From positions 1 through 11,424 of the forward strand of contig VBGO01000109.1 of the NCBI GenBank assembly GCA_005882525.1: a stretch of 11,424 nucleotides of DNA. Direction: 5' to 3'. Origin of the DNA: Chloroflexota bacterium (GTDB taxonomy: Bacteria > Chloroflexota > Dormibacteria > CF-121). A program made the translations under genes and the position numbers. Shown piece by piece: positions 1 through 5,217 of this stretch (position 1 is the stretch's first letter; every line of letters starts with the position of its first letter). The notes beneath the pieces were generated by a model that had not been told where the DNA came from, searched no databases, and saw only the letters and a program-made list of their open reading frames with translations.

Positions 1-251
1 AGACGAGCAGCTCGGCCGGCTCGGCGGCGTCCAACGCCGGCTCGGCGAACAGCGAGAATGCTGCGACCACGGCGAATGAAACGACGGCGTCGGTGGCGGC
101 CGCTGCTGGAAACCAGGCTGCGAATGTTGGAACCCTGGCGAACACCGGTGGTGGCCCCACCGGCGCAACTGGCGCAGTCGGTGCGCTGCTTGCTCTGCTG
201 GGTATCGCTCTGCTGCGGCCCCGCGAGATTCTCCGGCGCCTCATCCGGTAG
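1..251 (+). CDS. C-terminal part of an LAxTG-anchored low-complexity surface protein (5' end outside window)
   Basis: Only the last 82 codons are visible, read from base 3 to the TAG at 249-251. The segment is rich in Ala, Ser, Gly, Thr and Asn and contains an N-E-T-T-A-S motif that also occurs in the next gene. It ends with G-T-L-A-N-T-G, then about 9 residues, a hydrophobic stretch (VGALLALLGIALL) and a basic tail (RPREILRRLIR). Motif, membrane stretch and positive tail together form a sortase cell-wall sorting signal; the LAxTG form is the one recognised by class E sortases. The protein is therefore inferred to be exported and covalently attached to the cell wall. It is a paralogue of the gene at 479-2071: the tails match, and both genes are followed by a strong terminator. 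No sortase gene lies in the window. The function of the missing N-terminal part is unknown. Confidence 0.8.
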   Translation, partial: TSSSAGSAASNAGSANSENAATTANETTASVAAAAGNQAANVGTLANTGGGPTGATGAVGALLALLGIALLRPREILRRLIR

Positions 252-270
252 CAGTAAGTTCGTAGGTGGA

Positions 271-304
271 GGACCGCCGGGCAAAGGCCCGGCGGTTCCT
301 TTTT
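271..304 (+). terminator. Rho-independent terminator after the first surface-protein gene
   Basis: A GC-rich stem of about 12 bp (271-282 with 287-299, one G-T wobble and a slight end asymmetry) has an AAAG loop and is followed directly by TTTTT (300-304). It lies 20 nt after the TAG at 249-251. Confidence 0.9.
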
Positions 305-360
305 GGCGGGCGAATTAGCGAAACAGATCATCCGCGTTATCAGGTTATATATATGAGACG

Positions 361-389
361 TTGACACCACTGGCCGAACGGTCTACGCT
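361..389 (+). promoter_or_regulatory. Sigma-70/SigA-type promoter for the repeat surface protein
   Basis: A perfect -35 hexamer TTGACA (361-366) is followed by a 17-bp spacer and a -10 hexamer TACGCT (384-389), which fits TAnnnT. An AT-rich run (TTATATATAT, 345-354) lies just upstream and could act as an UP element. Transcription would start near 396, giving a leader of about 83 nt before the TTG at 479. The preceding terminator separates this unit from the first gene. Confidence 0.75.
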
Positions 390-464
390 GGAAAGCAAGC
401 CGAACCTCGACAAATAGGGATTGGCGTTTCACAATTGGTGGTGGGGTGGCGACTAATTACGTGT

Positions 465-471
465 GGGAGGG
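465..471 (+). promoter_or_regulatory. Strong Shine-Dalgarno that decides a TTG start
   Basis: GGGAGGG, with GGAGG at 466-470, sits 8 nt before TTG 479-481. The upstream in-frame GTG at 446 has no comparable site, only a G/T-rich stretch. This supports initiation at TTG 479. An ATG at 474 is out of frame. Confidence 0.65.
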
Positions 472-478
472 AAATGAA

Positions 479-2071
479 TTGGCTACAACGGCTGCGGCAG
501 TTAGCATTTATGCGTACGAAGACGAATCGGACGCTCTCATCTCGAAGTCGACCTGGCCGTTAAAGCTCTCAGGCCTAGTCTTTGCAGGCCTTCTCCTGAT
601 CGGGCGGTCGGCCAGCTATGGGAATGTGACCTGGACTCCGACGTACCATTCGGCGTTCTCACCACTGATTGTCCAGACTGGCGGCCAGCCGCGCCCGGCC
701 CCGGCAATCCCGAAGGTTCGAACTATAGATGCGGCGGCTCTGAGCAAGCCGAGCGCGGCCGAAGAGGTGGTTACCTTCAGCGCCGGCAACGCCGCCGGCG
801 GATCGGAGGGAGCCACCGGCTCGAAAGCAGGTAGCGGTGCGAATCAGAACGGACACGGGTCCATCAATCCGGGCCAGCGCGAAGCGAACGAATGCAACTC
901 GGATAGCAATGGCGACATCAACAGTAAGGACCACACCGGGGCCAAGGGCAACGGCGGTGGCGGCGACGACAAGAAGATAAAGGCCTGCGGCAACGAGAAG
1001 GCAAGCCACGGCTCTGCCGCCAGTGCGGCTGGGACCGCCCCGGCGAGCGAGACCGCAGGCACCGCTGGCAGCGCCGGCTCGCACGCCAGCGCCAAGGGGA
1101 GCAACGGCTCGGCGGCGAAGGGCACCGCCGCCGGTAATGAGACGGCCGGAACGGCCGGTAGCGCCGGTTCGCATGCCAGCGCGAAGGGCAGCAACGGCTC
1201 CGCGGCCAAAGGCACCGCCGCCGGCAATGAGACGGCCGGAACGGCCGGCAGCGCCGGTTCGCACGCCAGCGCGAAGGGCAGCAACGGTTCGGCGGCAAAC
1301 GGCACCGCCGCTGGCAATGAGACGGCCGGAACGGCCGGTAGCGCCGGTTCGCATGCCAGCGCCAAGGGCAGCAACGGCTCGGCGGCAAACGGCACCGCCG
1401 CCGGCAATGAGACGGCCGGAACGGCCGGCAGCGCCGGTTCGCACGCCAGCGCCAAGGGCAGCAACGGCTCGGCAGCCAAAGGCACCGCCGCTGGCAACGA
1501 GACGGCCGGAACGGCCGGCAGCGCAGGCTCGCATGCGGTCGGTTCAACGACGGGCCAGTCGGCCGGCTCAGCCGCGAGCGTCTCGGCGCCTAATTCGGCG
1601 CCTTCTGGTCAGACAGTGCAGCAGTCCACAGGCTCGGTGGCCAGCGCGGCCTCGAACCAGGCCTCCACGCCGACCGTGCAGCAGACCAGCGGGTCGGTGG
1701 CCAGCGCGGCCTCCAACCAGGCCTCCACGCCGACCGTGCAGCAGACCAGCGGCTCGGTGGCCAGCGCTGCCTCGAACCAGGCGTCAACTCCTAGCGCGGG
1801 CGCCGGCGGCACCGTGAATGAGACCACCGCGTCAGCCGGTGCGACCGTCAATGAGACCGTGGCCTCAGCCGCAGCTGGCGGTGGCGCCGGCGGTGCGGCA
1901 GCCGGGCAAGCGGGTACCTTGGCAAACACCGGTGGCGGACATGCGGCGGTCACGTCGGCGCAAGCCGAAACGCCGCTCGCAGCTCAGGGCGCTCTCGGCC
2001 TTGCGCTGTTCGCACTACTTGCCTGGGTTGCGCTCAAGCGAAAGGAGTTGCTCAGTCGGTTCATCCGATAG
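479..2071 (+). CDS. LAxTG-anchored repeat-rich surface protein
   Basis: This 530-aa protein starts at TTG 479; a GTG at 446 would add 11 residues. A signal-anchor-like hydrophobic core (LSGLVFAGLLLIG, about residues 30-42) follows an unusually long N-terminal region, so export is likely. Residues 139-170 form an Asp/Asn/Gly/Lys-rich segment between the two cysteines. Five near-identical 30-aa repeats and a partial sixth cover residues 191-353. Three 20-aa repeats with T-V-Q-Q at the start cover 379-438. The C-terminus carries LANTG (481-485), a 19-residue linker, the membrane stretch ALGLALFALLAWVAL (505-519) and the basic tail KRKELLSRFIR. That layout is a class E sortase-type sorting signal. 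No enzymatic or adhesin domain is recognisable, so the body is probably a flexible wall-spanning stalk or coat. It has its own promoter and terminator and is a paralogue of the partial gene at 1-251. Confidence 0.85.
   Translation: MATTAAAVSIYAYEDESDALISKSTWPLKLSGLVFAGLLLIGRSASYGNVTWTPTYHSAFSPLIVQTGGQPRPAPAIPKVRTIDAAALSKPSAAEEVVTFSAGNAAGGSEGATGSKAGSGANQNGHGSINPGQREANECNSDSNGDINSKDHTGAKGNGGGGDDKKIKACGNEKASHGSAASAAGTAPASETAGTAGSAGSHASAKGSNGSAAKGTAAGNETAGTAGSAGSHASAKGSNGSAAKGTAAGNETAGTAGSAGSHASAKGSNGSAANGTAAGNETAGTAGSAGSHASAKGSNGSAANGTAAGNETAGTAGSAGSHASAKGSNGSAAKGTAAGNETAGTAGSAGSHAVGSTTGQSAGSAASVSAPNSAPSGQTVQQSTGSVASAASNQASTPTVQQTSGSVASAASNQASTPTVQQTSGSVASAASNQASTPSAGAGGTVNETTASAGATVNETVASAAAGGGAGGAAAGQAGTLANTGGGHAAVTSAQAETPLAAQGALGLALFALLAWVALKRKELLSRFIR
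1049..1537 (+). repeat. Tandem 90-bp coding repeats (5 full, 1 partial)
   Basis: Units start at 1049, 1139, 1229, 1319 and 1409, with a 39-bp partial copy at 1499. Each encodes 30 residues opening with E-T-A-G-T-A-G-S-A-G-S-H-A. At protein level the units are nearly identical, differing mainly at a Lys/Asn position (A-A-K-G in units 1, 2 and 5; A-A-N-G in units 3 and 4). At DNA level units 2 and 4 share silent bases (GGT, CAT) that differ from units 3 and 5 (GGC, CAC), which suggests duplication of a two-unit, 180-bp block. Confidence 0.95.
1613..1792 (+). repeat. Tandem 60-bp coding repeats (3 copies)
   Basis: Three 20-residue units (1613-1672, 1673-1732, 1733-1792) begin T-V-Q-Q and contain G-S-V-A-S-A-A-S-N-Q-A-S-T-P. 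They differ only at a Ser-Thr/Thr-Ser pair and a few silent bases. They are a second, distinct repeat family inside the same surface protein, between the 90-bp repeats and the sorting signal. Confidence 0.95.
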
Positions 2072-2083
2072 AAGCGATGAGAG

Positions 2084-2119
2084 ACCGTCGGGTTGCGGGT
2101 GCAGCCCGACGGTTTTCTT
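2084..2119 (+). terminator. Rho-independent terminator after the repeat surface protein
   Basis: A 13-bp stem (2084-2096 with 2101-2113, one G-T wobble) has a GGGT loop and runs into TTTTCTT. It begins 13 nt after the TAG at 2069-2071. An upstream start for the next gene at TTG 2093 would lie inside this hairpin and is therefore unlikely. Confidence 0.9.
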
Positions 2120-2167
2120 GTGGGCGCTGCGAATGCAGAAACCCGTAAGCTGTGGAGTGGCCTCCAG

Positions 2168-3514
2168 ATGAGTGTCAGCTACTCGCAGATCAAAGAGGTC
2201 ACCGAGCCAGAGGCGATGGCGGCCTTTCTCGCTACCCAGGTCATCCAGCCAGTGCTGCCGACGGTTCAGGTCAAGAAGGTTCGGACGAAGGAAGGGCGAC
2301 GGTTCGAGGCGCCCCGTGTCCTATGGAACGTGTACGAGGCGCTGTTGGAGCTGCCTGGCGGCATTGAGTCGCGCTCCCTCTTCTGGACCAAGGCATTTTT
2401 TCGCGACGACGATTGCGAAGCATACCGGCAACGAATCGAGCCGATCCTCAGCTCCCAAGACCACAATCCCTTGGATCCCCGAGGGCACGCTCGCTTTTTC
2501 CCAGACCTGAATCTCTTTCTGTTTGTTTTCCCGACCGACCCCGTGTTTCCTGGCTTGACTACCGTCTACGACGGCGAGGCGATGCGACCGATACTTCAGC
2601 CCAGCTGGGTGCATCTCCGACCCGAGGCGCGCGTTGGTTCGGTAACCCCCGTGCGCGTGAAATATCTGCCGGAAATCTCCTGCATCATTCGTTACGAGGG
2701 GGAACTGGGTGAGGAGCGGCCACTAAATGTTTACGGAAAAGTCCAGCACAGCCGCAGGGGAAAACTGACCTATGAGGTGATGAAAGCGCTCTGGGAGCTC
2801 CCCGCGCGAGCGAGTGGCGAGCTGGTCCTATCTGAACCGCTGGCTTACTACCCCAAGTTGGATCTTCTCCTGCAGTCAGAGGTGCGCGGAGACGAGATCG
2901 AAGGTAATCGTGGCTCGGACATCTTCCTGGCCCAATGCGAGGCGGCCGGTCGCACCATTGGGCATATTCACAGCTCGCGTATCAGTGCCGGAACCCCCCA
3001 TACGGTTGATGTCGAGATCGATCGTCTTCTCAATCGGCTCGAGGAATTCAAAATGTCGTCACCCACCGTTTACCTTGGCTTGCGGGACCTTCTTAAGCAG
3101 ATCCGAGCCAAAGCGGATCGGGTTCCGCCCGAGGCGCCCGTTCCATCGCACGGCGACTATAAATACAATCAGTTCCTCTACGACGGGACACATTTCGGTC
3201 TGATCGATGTCGAGTATTTCGTACAGGCCGAGCCGAGCTTTGACCTGGGCAAGTACTGCGGGCACCTCGCTCCGTCCGTGCCAAAAGACTGGTCCGATAC
3301 CGCCGTAGCCTCGGAAGCCCGACAGATTTTTCTGAATGCTTACATGGCAATTCGTCCTGATTACCACGGCGATCGCTTCCCGCTGTACGAGTCTTTGTCG
3401 CTTGCGACGCGCGCCCTGGTCGTTACTTGGTCGCAAAGCCGCAATTGGGAGTACACAGCGCAGACGCTGATCGCTCTCGCCTACGAACGGCTGAAGACGC
3501 GCTGGGGCGACTAG
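2168..3514 (+). CDS. Phosphotransferase, aminoglycoside phosphotransferase (APH)/choline kinase-like family
   Basis: This 448-aa protein starts at ATG 2168, with GGAG at 2154-2157. The C-terminal half has the kinase-like signature: H-G-D-Y-K-Y-N (H328-N334) is the HxDxxxxN catalytic loop with D330 as candidate base, and I-D-V-E-Y has D347 as the candidate Mg-binding residue equivalent to DFG. V-Y-G-K-V-Q (K191) is the likely ATP-binding beta-3 lysine, preceded by K-Y-L-P-E-I-S-C-I-I-R-Y. Enzymes of this fold transfer the ATP gamma-phosphate to small hydroxyl compounds such as aminoglycosides, sugars or choline, and sometimes to proteins. The substrate cannot be read here. There is no signal peptide, so it is cytosolic. 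The first 110 or so residues match nothing I recognise. It stands alone between a terminator and a tRNA. Base composition seems less GC-rich than its neighbours, with more T-rich codons, which may reflect transfer. An antibiotic-resistance role should not be assumed. Confidence 0.8.
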   Translation: MSVSYSQIKEVTEPEAMAAFLATQVIQPVLPTVQVKKVRTKEGRRFEAPRVLWNVYEALLELPGGIESRSLFWTKAFFRDDDCEAYRQRIEPILSSQDHNPLDPRGHARFFPDLNLFLFVFPTDPVFPGLTTVYDGEAMRPILQPSWVHLRPEARVGSVTPVRVKYLPEISCIIRYEGELGEERPLNVYGKVQHSRRGKLTYEVMKALWELPARASGELVLSEPLAYYPKLDLLLQSEVRGDEIEGNRGSDIFLAQCEAAGRTIGHIHSSRISAGTPHTVDVEIDRLLNRLEEFKMSSPTVYLGLRDLLKQIRAKADRVPPEAPVPSHGDYKYNQFLYDGTHFGLIDVEYFVQAEPSFDLGKYCGHLAPSVPKDWSDTAVASEARQIFLNAYMAIRPDYHGDRFPLYESLSLATRALVVTWSQSRNWEYTAQTLIALAYERLKTRWGD

Positions 3515-3561
3515 CGGAGGCCTTTCCTCGCCGGTCGCTTGCTAGCATGAATCCGCGCCGC

Positions 3562-3633
3562 GCCCCCATCGTCTAGCGGCTAGGACACGGCCCTTTCAAG
3601 GCCGGAACGGCGGTTCGATTCCGCCTGGGGGTA
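3562..3633 (+). tRNA. tRNA-Glu (anticodon TTC)
   Basis: A full cloverleaf is visible. The acceptor stem GCCCCCA (3562-3568) pairs with TGGGGGT (3626-3632), with a terminal G-T wobble, and the discriminator is A3633. The anticodon stem CGGCC/GGCCG encloses loop CTTTCAA with anticodon TTC at 3595-3597. The T arm is GGCGG-TTCGATT-CCGCC (3609-3625). The 3' CCA is not encoded and must be added after transcription. The upstream TAGCAT (3543-3548) could be a -10 box but has no convincing -35. Confidence 0.95.
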
Positions 3634-3714
3634 TGAAATCCGAACCTGGCCAGGCCACCTCAATCGAATGCCGGGTAGCCGGGCTCGACAAATACTATGC
3701 GGGCAATCCATCGG

Positions 3715-3750
3715 TTAGGTTTCAGCCAAAGGTTTAGGCTTCAGCCAAAG
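3715..3750 (+). repeat. Short tandem direct repeat upstream of the helicase gene
   Basis: TTAGGTTTCAGCCAAAG (3715-3731) is repeated with one change as TTAGGCTTCAGCCAAAG (3734-3750), an offset of 19 bp, or about two helical turns. It lies just upstream of the candidate extended -10 at 3752-3760. The spacing suits side-by-side binding of a regulator dimer, but no known operator is recognised. Confidence 0.6.
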
Positions 3751-3751
3751 C

Positions 3752-3760
3752 TGGTACACT
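3752..3760 (+). promoter_or_regulatory. Candidate extended -10 promoter for the helicase unit
   Basis: TGGTACACT fits the extended -10 pattern TGnTAnnnT. The best -35 at a usable distance, TTTAGG (3733-3738, 16-bp spacer), is poor, as is common when an extended -10 is present. Transcription would start near 3767, leaving a leader of about 113 nt. Confidence 0.4.
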
Positions 3761-3765
3761 TGTTC

Positions 3766-3788
3766 GCGACCTCCCAATTCGAGGTCGC
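3766..3788 (+). promoter_or_regulatory. Leader stem-loop at the presumed 5' end of the helicase mRNA
   Basis: A perfect 8-bp stem, GCGACCTC (3766-3773) with GAGGTCGC (3781-3788), encloses a 7-nt loop. No T-run follows, so it is not an intrinsic terminator. If transcription starts near 3767, the hairpin caps the 5' end of the mRNA, a position where stems often protect RNA from decay. Confidence 0.5.
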
Positions 3789-3865
3789 CCGCTCTCGGTT
3801 CTCCTCCCCGTCCCAAACGGTGTCCTGAAGATCGTGGCCAATACAAAATAAAGGTAGAGGGGACC

Positions 3866-3871
3866 GAGGAG
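3866..3871 (+). promoter_or_regulatory. Shine-Dalgarno for the TTG start of the helicase, possibly sequestered
   Basis: GAGGAG is placed 8 nt before TTG 3880 and fixes that start. The leader also contains CTCGGT (3794-3799) and CTCCTC (3801-3806), complementary to ACCGAG (3863-3868) and GAGGAG (3866-3871) respectively. Either pairing would hide the ribosome-binding site. The sites are visible; regulation is inferred. Confidence 0.55.
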
Positions 3872-3879
3872 TATCCCTC

Positions 3880-5172
3880 TTGACAACGACGTTTGCCGAC
3901 CTGGGCGTGAATGCCCACCTGCTGAGCGCGCTCGCTCGAAACTCGATCGACAGCCCCGTGACCGTCCAGGTCGAAGCCATCCCTCCGATGCTGCGCGGTC
4001 GTGATGTCGTCATCCAGGCGCCAACCGGCTCCGGGAAGACGCTCGCCTTCATTCTGCCGCTCGTGGAACGGCTCATCGCGGTCAAGGGACCCGGGCCGCG
4101 GGCCCTGGTGGTGACCCCGACCCGCGAACTCGCCATCCAGGTAGATCGGGTGTTCCAGTCGCTGGCCACCGGACTGAAATCAGCCCTGGTGTATGGCGGC
4201 GTCGGCTATGCGACTCAGGAACACGCCCTCAAGAGCGGCGTTGACCTCGTGATCGGCACGCCCGGCCGCCTCCTCGACATGGTCTCGCGGCGCCGGCTAT
4301 CGCTGAGCAGGGTGCAGCTGCTCGTCCTCGACGAAGGTGACGAAATGCTCGATGCCGGCTTCGCGCCGGACGTGGAGCGCATCATCGAGCTCACCTACCA
4401 GCCTCAAATGGTCCTGGCCTCGGCCACCATGCCTGATTGGGTCAGCCGAATGATCGAGCGTCACCTCGACGATCCCATCCGCATCCGAATCGCCGCCCCC
4501 GTCGAGGATGCCCTCGAGCACGGGCTGCTGCGGGTCGTCCGGGCGGAGAAGCTGCGCACGCTCAGCCGGCTGCTCCAGCATCACCGCGGCTCCGCCATCG
4601 TCTTCGGCCGCACCAAACATGGGGTGCGCAAGCTGAGCCGGGACCTGCGGAATCTTGGCCACGACAGTGCCGACCTGCAGGGCAACCTGTCACAGAACGT
4701 CCGGGACCGCACCATGGACGCGTTCCGCGGGCTTCGGACGAACATCCTCGTCGCCACCAACGTCGCCGCCCGCGGTCTCGATATTAGTCACGTCGACCTG
4801 GTGATCAACTACGAGCTTCCTGACTCGCCGCAGTGGCTGACCCATCGGGTCGGCCGCACGGCCCGCATGGGGGTCAAGGGCCGGGCCCTGACGTTCCTGA
4901 CGCCAGAAGATGAGGCGGCCTGGCGCACGCTACGCCGCCAGGGTGCGCCCGCGTTGCCCGAACTGGACGTCCGCCATCTGCTGACCGAGGGTGATTGGCG
5001 CTACGTCGCGGCGTCGCTGGTCGAAACCCAACCCAGGGCGGGCGCGCCGCGCGAGCCACGCCGCGTCCAGGGCGAGGTCCGGCCGGCCAATTCCTGGGAT
5101 CGCCGGCGCCGCCGGCCTCGCGGCCGCGGGCCGTACCGATCTGACCAGCGGCCCGCCTCTGCCGGCGCTTAA
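3880..5172 (+). CDS. DEAD-box-family ATP-dependent RNA helicase (motif II variant DEGD)
   Basis: This 430-aa superfamily 2 helicase unwinds RNA duplexes using ATP; bacterial relatives act in ribosome assembly, mRNA decay and cold adaptation. All motifs occur in order: Q motif (F5 and the S-P-V-T-V-Q stretch to Q30), motif I APTGSGKT (47-54), PTRELA (80-85), TPGR (127-130), motif II DEGD (151-154), SAT (181-183), V-F-G-R-T-K (241-246), V-A-A-R-G-L-D (295-301) and HRVGRTAR (322-329). Motif II has Gly where the family name-giving Ala stands, and motif VI ends T-A-R-M-G rather than T-G-R-x-G. Both ATP-binding acidic residues and both motif VI arginines remain, so activity is expected. The tail (about 377-430) is Arg-, Gly- and Pro-rich and probably an RNA-binding extension. 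It starts at TTG with a good ribosome-binding site. It is close to DeaD/RhlE-type proteins but cannot be assigned to one. Confidence 0.93.
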   Translation: MTTTFADLGVNAHLLSALARNSIDSPVTVQVEAIPPMLRGRDVVIQAPTGSGKTLAFILPLVERLIAVKGPGPRALVVTPTRELAIQVDRVFQSLATGLKSALVYGGVGYATQEHALKSGVDLVIGTPGRLLDMVSRRRLSLSRVQLLVLDEGDEMLDAGFAPDVERIIELTYQPQMVLASATMPDWVSRMIERHLDDPIRIRIAAPVEDALEHGLLRVVRAEKLRTLSRLLQHHRGSAIVFGRTKHGVRKLSRDLRNLGHDSADLQGNLSQNVRDRTMDAFRGLRTNILVATNVAARGLDISHVDLVINYELPDSPQWLTHRVGRTARMGVKGRALTFLTPEDEAAWRTLRRQGAPALPELDVRHLLTEGDWRYVAASLVETQPRAGAPREPRRVQGEVRPANSWDRRRRRPRGRGPYRSDQRPASAGA

Positions 5173-5217
5173 TCTAAGAACAGCGGGGCATCCAAAACAC
5201 AACAACGGGGTGAGCTG

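Noticed and set aside
659..1547. Long open reading frames on the minus strand, about 209 to 291 codons, opposite the repeat protein
   Set aside because: The repeats are 90 and 60 bp, both divisible by three, so any stop-free frame stays open through every copy. The translations are Arg/Cys/Pro- or Ala-biased low-complexity, with no ribosome-binding site or family match.
1049..1792. A CRISPR-like or satellite array
   Set aside because: The repeats abut with no unique spacers and keep the reading frame, so they are protein-coding tandem repeats.
2093..2167. Upstream TTG start for the phosphotransferase
   Set aside because: It lies inside the terminator hairpin of the preceding gene; ATG 2168 has GGAG at suitable distance.
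1023..2171. Plus-strand frames at 1023-1817 and 1818-2171 overlapping the surface protein
   Set aside because: They are Arg/Pro-rich out-of-frame shadows of the repeat gene. The frame with signal-like segment, repeats and sorting signal is clearly the coding one.
3562..3633. Phage or island attachment site at the tRNA-Glu 3' end
   Set aside because: No second copy of the tRNA 3' end and no integrase gene is visible in the window.
3880..3908. TTGACA at 3880-3885 as a -35 box
   Set aside because: It coincides with the helicase start codon, and no -10-like hexamer occurs about 17 bp downstream.
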